Positions 1-12,246 of a DNA stretch of 64,000 nucleotides are shown here, one piece after another. Source of the DNA: Magnaporthiopsis rhizophila (Eukaryota > Ascomycota > Sordariomycetes > Magnaporthales > Magnaporthaceae); NCBI GenBank assembly GCA_003049465.1, contig PYSS01000002.1:372001-436000 (forward strand). The letters are read 5' to 3'. The notes under the pieces are model-generated. The model did not search any database. It had not been told where the DNA came from and worked only from the letters and a program-made list of their open reading frames with translations. How positions within the stretch are numbered: position 1 is the stretch's first letter; the number at the start of each line of letters is the position of its first letter. The translations under genes and the position numbers were made by a program.

Positions 1-3000
1 CCGCTTCTCGCGCTTGTGCCTACCGTGATCCTCCGAATGCCCATGTCCATGTCCATGTCCGTGTCCACCACCCTCGCTGTCCACTTCCCTGTAATCGCCG
101 CCGCCGTACACAATCTCCTCCTCGTCGTCGTCGCCCACCGGCTGAGTCCACGTCCTGTCCCCATGTCTATCTCCACGATTGTCGTCCCGGTCCCTGTCGC
201 GGTCGCGTTCACCACGATGTCGCCGCCTATCCCCGCCGCCACCACCCGACGGCCCCGGAGCATCATCCCGGCCGTCGTCGTGGAGTCTCTTGTCGGTGCT
301 GCCCAGCGTGGCGCCGAGCAGACCACCCAGAATGCCGAGCCAACCGCCCTTGCCCTCGAGTAGGCCCTGTATCTGACGCGCCGTCCTCTCGACCGCCTCA
401 CCGTCGGACCCGGCCACGCCCCACTGGCCGTTCATCTGCCAGCCGTCGGGACGCTTGCTTCTGTACTCGAATTCTCCCCGCCTCGATGTCGGGCGAGACG
501 GCTGGTCAAGCGGCCGTCCGTGTGAGTCGAACCGGTCCGGGAGCGACTCGATTACCACCTCGTCGTCCTCATCAGAGGCAGACGGCTTGGGCGGATGCCG
601 TCGCTTTGCGGTGAGGGCACGATCAGACGCGTCCGACCCGGACCGGGGCCGGCGGCGTGAGGACTCTGGTGGAGGAGCTGACGAGGATGAGACATCCCCT
701 TCGGAGTAGTGCGGGAAGGCGGAGTGCGGCACAAGCTGGCTGTTGTCGGCAGGGTCCCGCGCGGGGCCTACGGGATCTATCTTTTGGTCGTCCGGCTTGG
801 CTCCCGACTCCTTGTGGTGTCGCTTCAGCGTCTGCGAAGACTTGGGGCTGAGTGGGACGAAGATGACTGATTTTGTAGCCTCGGGCATCAGCTGAGGAGG
901 TTCCTTGGTCGTCGGACTGTGGGCATCGGCGGCAAAGGACGACTTGGAAGATGCTCGAGATTTAGGCCGCGAAGATGAGCGGTGGCGGCGACCTCGTGGG
1001 CTTACACCATCTACCTCACACGAGTTTGTCAGTCCATCACGGCCACTACAATACGTTTCCTCCTAGGCGATGCGCCGCCACGAGATAGACAGAATAAAGC
1101 GTTCGCTGGAGGCGAGCTTATCGTTCTGGACAGGACGCACCCGGACCTGGTTGGCCGGACGAGCGGGCCGCTGGACTGATGCCCGCGTAGAGAGGAGCTT
1201 GACTCACTTGGTCGCCGTGGGGATTCATTCCGGGGTGGGCAGGTGGGTAGCCCGCTGGGGGCGGCGGCGGCGGCATCGGCTGTCCTTGCGGCGGCAGCGG
1301 TGGGTCCGAGGCGTATGGCGGGGCTGGGGCTCCCGGGGGTGCTCCCATGCCTGCCGGGGGAGGCGCTCCCATGCCCGTTGGGGGAGGGGGACCTGCTGGC
1401 GGATATGGCATGCCCGTGGGCGTTGCTGCCCCGTTTGGGCGCTGCGGGAACTCGAAATCCGACAGGTTCGTCGACGCCACGTTTGGGTGCTGGGTAAAGG
1501 CGCCGGCATTAGCTGCTGCGGCCCCGCCACCGGCTCCCGACATTGTAGGCCCTGGCCGGAAGCCACCAGAGGCATGGGGTGGAGAGTGCTGCTGTTGGCG
1601 ATGGCCATGGCCATAGTAGTGTTCGTCGTAGCTGTTGTAGCCGTCATCTGTCACCTCATCCTCGAATCCTGTTAAAAGCATAGCCGAGCGTGTCAGTCGT
1701 CCGTCAGCCCGCGGTGCCTTGGACACCGGCTTGTTGAGGCCGGCACGATCTGGAGACGTGGCGCAGGAGCGTCACGATTGGCGGAAAGAAGATAGGGATT
1801 GTCTGATACTCACGTCTTCGCTCCCTGTCTCTCGCCCTCTGCTCCCTGATACTGTCTCTATCTCTATCTCTCCGGTCATCCCATCCACGGTCGTCACGGT
1901 CTCTGACATGGTCTCGATCAAGGTCTCGGTCTCGTTCACGAGCATCCCTCTTGTCACGCTCACGCTCGCGCTTATCTTCCTCCGCCTTCTCCTCCTTCTC
2001 CTTTTCCCTCTCTTTGGACTTTTCTCGGTGCTTCTGAATAGATTTGAGCCCGATGGCCGCCGCCGCGACGCCCGCGCCCGCGGCTGCCATCTCCCTGATA
2101 CGGCTCCTGCTCCGCTTCTTCTCCACTTCCTTGGGCTCCCTGTCCGACGAGCTCGCAGAGCCCGACGTGCGCCGGCCGCGGCGGCGGTGGCGGTTCCTGG
2201 ATCGGTCGCTTTCCTCGGTCGCCGAGTCGTAGTCGCTGCCGTCGCCGCCGCGAGCACCACCGCGGGCGGCGCCGCGGCCCGCGACCGGAACTCCCCCTCC
2301 TCCCCCGTGGCGGTCGTTCCGGCCGAGAGGGTCGTTTCCGTACTCAACCATACCTAACTCGGGGTCAGCTCTTCCGGAGTCCGCATAGGGGAGGGGTTTC
2401 GGTCTGTGGTGGGCGTTCGACCTGCTGTGGGACCGGGACCGGCGGCGGTCGCGGTCTGAAAAATCTGAGCTGCTTCGGCTGCGGCTGCGGCTGCGGCTGC
2501 GGCTCCTGCTGCTGTACCGCCTGCTATCGCCCGTGCGCGGGGCCGCCGACTGCGACCGCTCACGCTCCTTCTTTTCTTGGTGACGGTCGTATAGGTTCTT
2601 GGCGCCTGCACCGGCCAGGCCCGCGGCCATGATCTGGGCGCCGGTTCGCAGCCGCGACCGCGACCGGGATCTGCTGCCGTCCCTGCCCTTGGATTTGTCG
2701 CGGAAGTGCTTGACGAGGCCGGCGACGGCGGCGGTGCCCGCGGCGGCCTTGGCCATGCTGGCGGCACGGCTGCGGCTGCGCTTGCGCGAGGTCGAGCGCG
2801 AGTAGCCGTCCGAGGAGTAGCGGCGGCGGCTGCGGCCCCTGTTCGCCTCGTCCTTCTCGATCTTGGAGGCTTGGTAGTACTTGGTCGCTCCGGCGATGGC
2901 CAGGGCAGCGGCAGCGATGCCCAGGCCTGTCTTGAGCTTGGAGTGCCGGTCGTCCTTGTCGGCGCTGCTGCTGGTGATGAACCGAGTGCGCGACATGGAC

Positions 3001-4337
3001 CGTTCGCCGCGGCCACGGGACCTCGACCGGGTCCGCGACCGACCGCGCTCTTCTTCGACATAGCGCTCGTTGTAGGCGCTGCGGGCACGCTTGAAGACCT
3101 CGGTTCCCAGGGCGCCGAGGGCAGCACCGGCGATCACCTTGCGGCCGCGGTTTTCTTGCATGTTGCCATCATTGCCACGGCGGGTGGCAAGGAGAGCGGC
3201 GGCTCCGGCTCCGGCAATGGCACCCTCGGCCAGGTGACGCTTGCGGTGGTGGTCGGCGCTGGCGCTGCGCTCACGCACAATCGTGGTCTTCTTCTTGACA
3301 TAGTAATCTTCGTCGTCGCTGTATTCGCGGCGCGCAGGGCGGCGATCGTCCCGGTAGCGCTCAACGGCATACTCTTCCTCGCGGACGTCGCGGCCGCGGT
3401 AGGGGCCAACCTCACGGGCCTCACGGGCCTCGCGGCGGTAGTAGTATTCATCGTCACCGTAGGCGCGCTGCTCGCGCTGCTCACGCACGACCAGCGGGGC
3501 CGGAGGTGGCGCCTCCTGGAAGATGATCTTCTGCTCTATAGGGCGCGAGCGGATGACCACAGGGGCAACCTGGACGGGAGAGGTGGGCCCAGCGGGTTCG
3601 TAGATTTCCGTCTCCTTGCGGTAACCCACGATCTCGCCGCCGTAAGAGTCCTCGCGACGCTCCTCGACGCGGCGCTCGACCTTGACGTCGCCGTCCTCGC
3701 GGCGCTCGACGCGCTTCTCCACACGGACCTCGGCGTCGCGGTCATAGTCGCGCTCCCAGCCGGTGCGCGAGTGGCGGTCCCAGTCCCGATCGTGATCACG
3801 ATCGTGTGGAGATAGAGGGCCACGGTCGTAGCGGTCGCCAGTGTGCTCGACGACCTTTCGCTCTACCCTGGACCTGACCTCGGGGCCGTAGGGATCGCCG
3901 GGCTCGCGCTCGATACGCTCGACGACCTGGCGGCTGGTCTGGTCGCCGCGGTCGTGGTCATACTTACGGGTTTCGCGAACGACCTCGATGTCGTCGGGGA
4001 CGCCGTCGCCATCGTAGTCACGCTTGGTTACATGCTTGTGCTCGACGGTGCTGGTGTTGCGGGGCTCGTAGGCTGAGCGCGGGCGCTCGGGGATGTAACG
4101 GTCCCGGCGGTCAATGTCGAGGGCGTCGGGGCGACCCGAGTACTCGGCAGAGCGGAAGCGACGGTCATCGTAGTCGTCATACTCCTCCACCCGCTCAATG
4201 ACGCGCTCGGTGCGGCTGGGGGTGACCTTGTACCGGTGGACTGTCCTGTCATACCTGGACTCGTCGAGCGGTGAAGGCGAGCGTTCGGACCGGTACTGGT
4301 ACACCCGCTGCTCCTTGTACACCCCCTCGGGAGGCAT
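1..4337 (-). CDS. DUF3824-type Ser/Arg-rich fungal protein, 3' end cut by the window
   Basis: Spliced model: complement of <1-1062, 1208-1668 and 1814-4337, at least 1349 residues. Both introns start GTGAGT and both are exactly 145 nt; the junction phases (1, then 0) keep one frame. The start is the ATG at 4337. The N-terminal third is rich in Arg, Asp and Glu. The middle alternates Ala/Gly-rich hydrophobic stretches (such as AIAGAGAAALLATRR and GLGIAAAALAIAGATKYYQ) with Ser/Arg-rich linkers, the layout of fungal DUF3824 proteins. Exon 2 encodes a Pro/Gly-rich segment. Exon 3 holds the glycine-rich helix GGWLGILGGLLGATLGS, then a His-Gly repeat near the window edge. The function of the family is not known; the RS-like composition suggests RNA or nuclear association, which is inference only. 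The stop codon lies outside the window. Confidence 0.85.
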
Positions 4338-6429
4338 TGTGGTTGATGTGTCTGTCGCGGTTACAAGCGCGGGGTTCCTTGGTGGGCTTTCTGATGGCGA
4401 AACAGACTAAAGCTACTTTTTCGTCTTGTTTGCCAGAAAGTCAAGCAACCCCCCTGCGTGCTCTGTTTGACTTGGCTAGATGGTATTGTCGATGGAAAAA
4501 CGGAGTTTGGACAATATGGGGTGGTCAAGGGGAAAAAAAAGAAGAGAAATGATCAGCAGAGCGGGAGGGCCGGGAAGCCAGCACGAGAGGCCAGTTGGTG
4601 CTCAGCAGTGACGTGATGGAGGGGAAAATGGAAAATGTCGGGGGGAGAGAGAACAAGTGGAAGAAGGGCCAGGGTGAAAGAGCGGCGGCGGGTCTCGCTG
4701 GCAGAGAGCAGGCCAGGCAGAGATTTATTGGGTCGGGCGGCTGCCGCGACAGGTTTTGTTTCCCAGAACAGCCCGGGTGAGGAAAGTGACTTGATTGAAA
4801 TGGCTGGCAGTCAGCAGGAACCTCGTTCATTTGACGAGCTGTGCCCATTTTTGGGCCGCGGGTGCGTTAGCGGTGGTGGCACCGCTGCAACCTGACCCTC
4901 CCAGCCAGCAAGGCCGGAAGATGCGGCAGGGGCCTGGCAGTGAGGGGTCGGACCTGCTTGGCCGGGCACGAATGAAGCCGTGATTTGTATTTCGTCTATC
5001 GCTATTCTGTAGTTTTCTACAGAGTCTCCTTTAGGTATCTGTGAAATCTGTTGTTCTCATCCCAGACCGCCGTCTCTTTTTTTTTTTCTCGTTCGTCTGG
5101 TCTGTCTTCTTCTGGCGCCAGAGCTGCCTCTTCCGTGCGAGTGAGGGGTGCCGATCCAGCCTTACACCTGGAATCCCATGGAACACCCCACCGTCCAAAC
5201 GCGTGCCGTTTTGGCTTCTGGGCTACGCCATCCCTGCAACGCCCGGCAGCAATGGCTGCATTCTTCTCCGCCCAACTGGGCTTGGTATCGTCTTTGGATG
5301 ACGACAAGTCCAGGTTAGAATGGGTGGAGGGGCTCTTCCCGCATCGCCAGCCCAATAACCAGACCATTGGGGTGCCCTGGTCATGCCATCATATTCGCTT
5401 CCTTGCCACGCTTGCCTTCTGTCAGGCCCGGTGACCGATCGATTCTTCCTTTTTCTGTTTCTTTTTTCCTGAGGCTCCCGTGACGCTTGACATGTCGTGT
5501 CCAAGACATCTGTCGGAAAAAGTGGCAACCCGCCAGACAGCCTCAGGATCCCCTCCCTCTTGTTGGCCAGGCCAGCAGCAGCGTACATCACACCGCCCCT
5601 CTAAGCTGTGCAGCGCCGAGACAGTAGGCAGCCAGCAGGCAGCCAGCCGACAAGAATATCCCAAGCGCCGCATGGCCGCCTTAGTGACCGGGCGCAGCAC
5701 TCTCGCAGCCACTCTCTCAGCCGGCCCAGGTCGCAGGGGAGGACGGCCAGTCAAATTGAAACCCTCTTCGGCGGATTCACGCATATCGCACTCCTGCAAG
5801 CGCTTCGCTCTGGTTTTCCTGCAACCTCTTAGGGTTCTTTTCCTCGTTTCTTTTTCAAAGTTCGTGATCTAAACTTGGAACCGGCACTTTCTCCTTATTG
5901 ACCATTTTAAGCCCGGGTGGAGCATGCCGTCACCTGCATTTTTAACTCGGTTACATCAGGCTGTGTGGGGTTACGAATTTCCATGTTTCCATGATCATAG
6001 CCACCGGCAGACACAGTTTTTATGTTTTAATGCCTTCTTGTGCCTTGCTTCTTGGAGGGCTGATACAGCCCGGCTGCAAAGTAAACATAGGTATTCGAAT
6101 GCCGCCCGGACAGAGGACGGGTTACGGCTGACCTATCGCGACGTTTCAAACTCGGGGATTTGGATGTCGACTCGCCCATTCGTCTGCTGGCCCACTCACA
6201 CTCCTGATCCTTTCCGTTGTCAGGCTGGTTGCCCAGTGGTGCCCGACGCACGTCCCAAGTTAACGCTGGGACTTACCAGGCTGGAGCTGATGGCTAATTA
6301 TTGTTCAACGTTGACTGGAAGTAATATGAGGTAACAAGATGCAAAAAGCAACAGACAGCTTTAATAAATGTGCTCGTAGCGATGCGAAAATGCCAACTTC
6401 CTTCTTCTGGTCATGCTGAAATAGGCCCC
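4338..6429. other. gene-free interval upstream of the DUF3824 gene
   Basis: This holds the presumed promoter and 5' UTR of the leftward DUF3824 gene. Pyrimidine runs such as the one near 5080 and scattered short frames are present, but I see no frame with protein-like composition, domain motif, signal peptide or intron pattern. No tRNA-like structure was noticed. Confidence 0.5.
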
Positions 6430-7330
6430 TGTGAAGTTGTCAGGGCCCCGTGAGGCAATTCGCGTGTTTGTTCATACAGCTCATGACGTTCCAGAGCCCA
6501 GTCGAGGTGTATTTAGACTATTACATCCAAACTCTCCGTCCGGGCCGTTACCTACTCCGCGGGGCTCAGACGATCCGGCCCTCAACGAAGAATGGCAGGG
6601 ACGTCCCAGGGGCTTTTATGTACATATCTGGACGGACCGGCCCCCAATCAATCAGGAGGACATCCCGGAGCTGGAACAGCCGGGTTCGGCTGATGAGCCG
6701 GATATACAGCAGTGCACGCACCATATCCGTCTGGCTGGGCGGAGCTGATCATGATTCCGATGCCTATGTCGATTTCCAACAGAGGTTTAAGAGCACGAAT
6801 GTTGATTTCAGCAAAGACGAAGACTAACATGTCCAGATATCGGCAGCTCCAACCTCGGGCTCCTCGGCCTCCCTGACCTTGACTAGATACAGTTGACCCA
6901 GCTACATAACTTCCTGGCTCGGTCTTGGTTCACGAGAGCCTGGATAGTACAGGAGGCTGCGCTGGCCGAGCCGGTCGGATCCTTGTTGGGATTGCTCTCG
7001 TCACCGAGGAGGGCTTTGTGACTGCTCAGCCGTACGCATCCGACGCCCGTGGCCGTTACAGCTGCCCATCGTATGCGGTCCACTTTACCCATTGGTGACC
7101 CGAAAGTCCCTGGGAGATATTGTCTACTGGCTAGAGAATACGCGGGCCTCGGGCAGGTGGTGGTCGGGACTGGCACGCATCTCTACGTGAGCTGATCACA
7201 GAATTGAGGGGCCAGGAAGCAGCGGGCTCCTTGACTGGACTATCTCGAAGGAAGGACAGCGTGGAATCATCCCCAGCTATGGTATGGCGACACCGACAAG
7301 CTTACATCGATGCCGTCAATCCCTTCAGCT
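6430..7330 (+). pseudogene. decayed HET-domain (heterokaryon incompatibility) gene
   Basis: Three classic HET motifs occur in order but in different frames. At about 6630-6675 the frame reads W-T-D..PINQEDIPE, the region that is normally W-x-D-x-x-CINQxD. At 6687-6746, in another frame, it reads RLMSRIYSSARTISVWLG. At about 6908-6975, in the first frame again, it reads LARSWFTRAWIVQEAALA. Stop codons and at least two frameshifts separate them, so no intact product is possible. A weak continuation (IIPSYGMATPTSL) follows near 7270-7310; beyond that homology cannot be judged by eye. HET proteins trigger cell death on non-self recognition. Decay looks like ordinary indels, because base composition is not AT-shifted. 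The limits given are approximate. Confidence 0.75.
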
Positions 7331-8657
7331 CGTACCGAGAGACCCTCGGCTGTTCACCTTTGAGGAAAAAAAATCACCACAGGACCGAGATGGAGGATCT
7401 ATCACAACGGATCACGGGCTTCAACGCCGAGCTGCCACTCCTCGCTTCTCGCCCGGGAAAGCCGGTGCGGCGCTCGGCGCTCTCAATGTTCGTATTCATC
7501 AGCGGAGTCAAGAGCTGAAAACATCCAGATCACCGGGCATACCGCTGAACTCAGCCGGACCTGCTCAGGGGGGTCTCGGCAGTGTGCTCGATGCTTCAAA
7601 AAAAAAAAAAAACGTCTTGACACGCTCCCAAGGGCATCTTGTAAAGCTGGCCAGATCCGGAGGGTGACGGTGGTCGTGCCAGAGCGGACGGCACGACAAG
7701 CAACCTCCTACTCCCCATCACCCGGTTGCGAGTTCGAGGTTTCTGTGGAGGAAACAGTCTCCACGGCCATGCAACCCGCCGGTATGGAATTCCTCGTCTC
7801 CGGCCTGGTCACCGCAGACGGCTTAGCCTCTCTACAGTGGGATACGCATCACCCAGTATGGCCGATACAGGACTAGGGCAGCACAAAGCTCGGCGGCTTC
7901 ACGGAGGGGGACCATCGTGTCCTTGCGCGGGCAGGGCGCTTTTTACCTTTTGCCCTGTCCACGCGGCTGCTCCGGTTTGGCTTGCGGTAGGTGCTGTGTG
8001 GCGGCTCAAGTCCCGCACGTCCTGGGACCCGGCCAGTGAGGAAGGTGTGCCTCCTGGTGCCCCTTGCCTGGTTGGGATGCCCATTTCCATGGGGTAATGC
8101 GCGAGAATCCCCTTCTTGTTGTGGAGCTGGCGAGATGAACATCTCCTTGATCTAGACCACGATGTACACGGCTGCTCTTCACCAGGGTTTCGAAGACTGC
8201 TGAACACGAACATGAAAAAAAGCGCAATGATGAGCCCATTCATTCACTCGGTTGTGCGCATCGTCCAGTAACAAGGCGCCAACTCAAAAAGGTAACTGAG
8301 CGCTCACTACCTATATAAGCCGGTATGTAGCCTGAATAAACGACATGAAAAAGCCAAGCGTGTGGCCGTTTGTGCGCCCCTCCTTGTCCATCCTATAAAA
8401 CCTCCGTGCCTCCCACATCGCCCCGAAAATACCAGTCAACATAGCAATAATATAACCCCACAAACCTTGCTTCGAGACCAACAAGATCGCCTTGGAAACA
8501 TATCATGACATCGTTAATCACACAGCTCGCAAAGTAAAGGAAACAAACCCCACCAAGGGCGAAAAAAGGACAAAGGAGACGGTGAAATACAAGCGACCCC
8601 GTAGTAGAAGAATCAAGGCAACCAACGCAAAAAGACGGCCCCGAAATCATCAGAAAA
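7331..8657. other. interval without a recognisable gene
   Basis: The left part may hold further remains of the HET pseudogene (short frames at 7664-7876 and 7726-8097), but no motif is recognisable. The right part (about 8340-8657) is the presumed 3' UTR of the leftward proline-rich gene. A hydrophobic frame on the - strand at 8393-8665 overlaps that gene's stop and is not supported. Confidence 0.4.
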
Positions 8658-10665
8658 TCACTCATCGCTGTGCATGCCAGGCTTATCCGATGCGAGCACC
8701 TTGTCGTCCTCTCTCGCCGTCACCTCGGGGGACCCAGGTGCCTTGTCGTCTTCGGCGGGGGTGCACTCGGAGGCAGACGGGGTCATGCCGATGAGGGTGG
8801 CGTCCTCCTCGTCGTCCACGTCCTCGACGTAGGGGCGACGGCTGTTCATGAAGTCGTTGTCGGACATGACGCCACGACGGGGAGGAGGCGGACCGTTGTC
8901 TTTTCCGAGGGGGGATCCGGCGGGAGAAACCACATTGTTGGCGGCGCTGCTCTCCGGGTTGGGCCGCGGGGGCGGAGGCGGGAGCGGGATGGGTCCGAAC
9001 ATGGGCACGTGGAACGAGTTGAGCGAGCTAGGCGTCGTCAGCGTCGAGAAGGAATTCATCGGCGGCGGCGGGCCGTACGAAGACACGGGCCGAGAGTTGC
9101 GGTACGAATTTGGCGACGACGGCCACGACGTGGACGGAGGCATGGATCCAGGGGCGAAGAAGGCACCGGGCTGCGACGGCGGCGGCGGCGGCGGCGGAGG
9201 AGGAGGTGGTGGAGGCGCCATCGGGCCCGGGAGCAGGATTGGTGGCCTGGAGGGGAACGCGCAGCGCTGCTGCAGGGGCATGCCTGGAGGGGGAGGAGGC
9301 GGCGGCAGCGGTAGCGCCATGGACCGCGGTTGGAAAGGGGCATAAGGCGGCAGCGAGAACGGTAGCGGTGGAGGAGGGGCGAAGGCGGGCGGCGGCGGCA
9401 CGTAGTGATAAGGCCTGGGCGCGGTGGTGTAGCGCTGGCTCGAGGGCGACCGCGAACGGTCGCTCCAGGAGGACGAGGATCGGTCCGAGGAGCGCGACCG
9501 GGATCGCCAACGATACCGACGGGGCGGCTCCCTCGACCGAGACCGCGACCGAGAGTGGTCTCTCGGCGGCGACCGAGGGCGGGTCCAGTACCTCTCGGAA
9601 GGAGCACGCCTCCTGAGAGTGGGCGGGGCAAAGGAAGAGCGCCTGATGCGGACCGGCGGCGGCGCAAAGAAGCCCGCCTTTTGCCTATCGGCGGCCTTCC
9701 TAGCCCTCTCGAGGTGGCCCTGTTGGATGTCGACCTCGCGCCACGGGTTCGTCAGCCGGGTGTAGGCCGGGAGACCCTCGGGGTCGTGCTGGGTCTGACG
9801 GCCGATGAGGACGAGGAAGTACTGCAGCTCGCGGCCGCGCGTGTTGTCCTTCCACCAGCGCAGGCGGTGGCGACGGGCAGGGGTGGGCTCGGTGCTGGCG
9901 AAGTGGTGGTGCAGCTGCTCGCGCATGACGGCGACCGTGAACTCTCGCTTGCGCGTCGCCGAGCTAGAACACCTGCCCCTGTCCTGCAGGAGGGTCGAGA
10001 TCTCGTCTTGCACGGCGATGGGGAGCTTGCGGATCCTCTCGTCGACGTTGTCATCGTATGAACTCCGTGACGTGTGGCGGCGGAGAAGGCGGCGCAGAGG
10101 AAGGCAACCCCCGGAGTTGCGGTGCGAGCCGTGGTACTCGTCCAGGGCCTCCATGTGCATGGCAGCCAGCTCCTTCTGGGTGTGGGTGGTGAAGAGGACG
10201 CTGGGTCTGCTGCCGGGGTTGCGGGTGAAGTACTGAACCGTCTTGACGCCGAGCACACGCTTGCCGTCGGTGACGTCCTCCTCTTTCGGGGAGACGTGAA
10301 TCGTCCAGCCTTCGTAGACGGGCTTCAGCGGATCCTCTTCCCGGGGGAGACGGCTGTTGTTGGGCAGGGCAGTTTGATTAGCAGCAAGACCCATAACAGG
10401 CGAGACAAAGGGAGTTATTTTGGGCTTCTTACAAGGGAGGGCTGAGTTGGATGGGATCGGCATCACGGCCAAAGGGATAGCTCCAGAGACTGGAGGCATC
10501 GTCGCTGATGTAGGGATCGTCGTAGTCGTCGTCGCCGGGCAGGGTGTTGTCGTCGTCAGAGCCCGACAGGACAGAGACAGCATCGGCGGGGAGGCCGGCA
10601 GCGCGCCACCCGCTCTCTGATCCCATGTATGCCTTTGCCCTGTCCATCTTTTTAACCCAGGCCAT
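8658..10665 (-). CDS. proline-rich SR-like protein of unknown function, 642 aa
   Basis: Two exons: 10433-10665 and 8658-10353, joined across a 79-nt intron (GTAAGA donor, ACAG acceptor, internal GCTAATC branch-like site). The joined length is exactly 643 codons. The start chosen is the ATG at 10665 (MAWVKKMDRAKAYMG); frames extending further upstream have no earlier ATG. The acidic N-terminus is followed by a conserved-looking globular part containing EGWTIHVSPKEEDV, VLGVKTVQYFTRNPGSRPS and WWKDNTRGRELQYFLVLIG. Next come an Arg/Ser-dipeptide segment and a very long Pro-rich tract with a run of 13 prolines, then an acidic C-terminus. I do not recognise a named family. RS plus poly-Pro composition suggests an RNA-processing or scaffold role, by inference only. 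The GC-rich proline tract creates large antisense frames that are shadows. Confidence 0.8.
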
Positions 10666-12210
10666 CAATTGCGGGGAATTGTGCTGGCGGGGGATGATGG
10701 GTGAAAGCAAGGCCAGACGAGAGATGGATGATGATATTGATGTGTGTTTAGGTATCGATGAATCCGTAGGGTGTCCACTGTCGGGAGAAACAAAGGAGAG
10801 AAGAGAGGGCGGAGTCTGGTGGGGGAGAGAAGCGGCCGCGAGGCCAGTTAAAAGACGCGGATGCAGCGCAGGCTGCACGAGGGGAGCTCAGACGGGGAGG
10901 GTGTGGGAGTGCTGGCCAATCCGGGGCCCAAGACGGCGGCAATGGTGTCGGATTGTGAGGCTGTCCGAAGCAAGCGGTGGGGAAGAGACAAAGGCCGGGA
11001 AGCCAGAGAGCAGAAACCAGCACAGCAAGAGTACAGCGCAGCTGCTTGCCGGATGGGCTCCGTCGTCAAGTCACCCGACGGACCCAAGACCTAAGGCAGA
11101 GAGGGGTGTGGAGAAGGGGCCGGCCAGTAGGAAACGACGCTCGTGCTCTGCGATGACGGACAGCTGCTTGCTTGCTTTTTGTTCGCCCTGCTAGCCCGAC
11201 GGGGTCCGTGTGTGAATCTGGGGTTTCTGAGGAACAGTAGAGCTGACGTGGCTCAAGTTTTTGGAGCTTGGGTTCTTATGTGTCGTTGTTGGGAGCAGAG
11301 ACTGTTTCTTGCCGGGCTGCTGGCGGTAGACAAGGCGGCAACAAAAGCAAGAGAAAGAAAAGAAGCGAAGCGAAGAGTGGACAGATGGACAGACGGACAG
11401 ACAGATGGATCATGTACCCCGACTCTGGAGCAGGGAGGGGAGCTCCATCCATGTAAGACGGGCGTCCACGTTTGAGTCCATTGTCTTTTTCTAGGGCTGA
11501 TGATTTGGGGAACCGGCAGGGAGGGGTGTGGCAGTGGCAGGCCGCCAATTGACACCCTGAGCAGCCTAGCACGGGGCACCTGTCGTCCCACCCCAGCTTG
11601 CGTCTCACTTTCCGATTGTTTCGCGCAGAGAACGGACAGCGGGCGGTTTTGAAGGCAGCCTTGCCTGCTGCCCCCTGCACGACACAAGCAGGCAGCAGGA
11701 AGGGAGGTGGGTAGACCGTCGGGGACCGGCAGGAAAGATCCATCTTGGGTCTCTTTCTTGTTTTCCTCCACCTGCTCAAGAGTGCGTGCGTACCCGCCGT
11801 CGGCTTCCTGCTCTTTCTTTGCGCAGCGGGCGGCCCACAATCATGTACTGTACCACGGCCTCAATCCCAGGCGTTTCAACCGGGCAAACACAGGCCGAAA
11901 GAAACCAGAACACCTGTGGGTCCCAACAGCCACGGCAGCAGGGAGCACGAGGAGCTCTCAATGGGACCTGGTCTGGTACCTACAGCAAAGCAAAGCATGC
12001 TGCAGACAGGCGCAGAAGTTAGCCCCTGAGTGTGATGGCCACCAGCGCCAGCCCGCCCCGTCTTACCCGCGGCCATTGGAAAACGGGACCGCTCCGATTG
12101 TGTGTTAGCGCCCTGGCCGCATGATTTCCCGTTCCTGGTTTTTTTCCCTCATGCACCCACCGCCAAACCTAAGGCAATCAAAGCCCGCCAGCGATAAACA
12201 GCCGGTACTG

Positions 12211-12246
<36 letters not shown>

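Noticed and set aside
2706..3815. 369-residue open frame on the + strand across the DUF3824 gene
   Set aside because: It is antisense to Arg/Asp/Ser-rich codons; Val/Leu/Ala-rich shadow frames are expected there. The - strand model has the family features and consistent introns.
7720..7745. tRNA B-box-like GGTTGCGAGTTCGAGGTT
   Set aside because: No cloverleaf arms or A box could be paired around it.
8393..8665. Hydrophobic 90-residue frame on the - strand
   Set aside because: It overlaps the stop of the proline-rich gene in another frame and lies in its 3' UTR. The hydrophobicity comes from T-rich sequence.
8670..9345. Gly/Arg-rich frames on the + strand opposite the poly-Pro tract
   Set aside because: Poly-Gly is the direct complement of poly-Pro codons. 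No start context, domain or intron pattern supports them.
10544..11194. 216-residue frame on the + strand upstream of the proline-rich gene
   Set aside because: Partly antisense to that gene's first exon, low in protein-like composition, with no motif.
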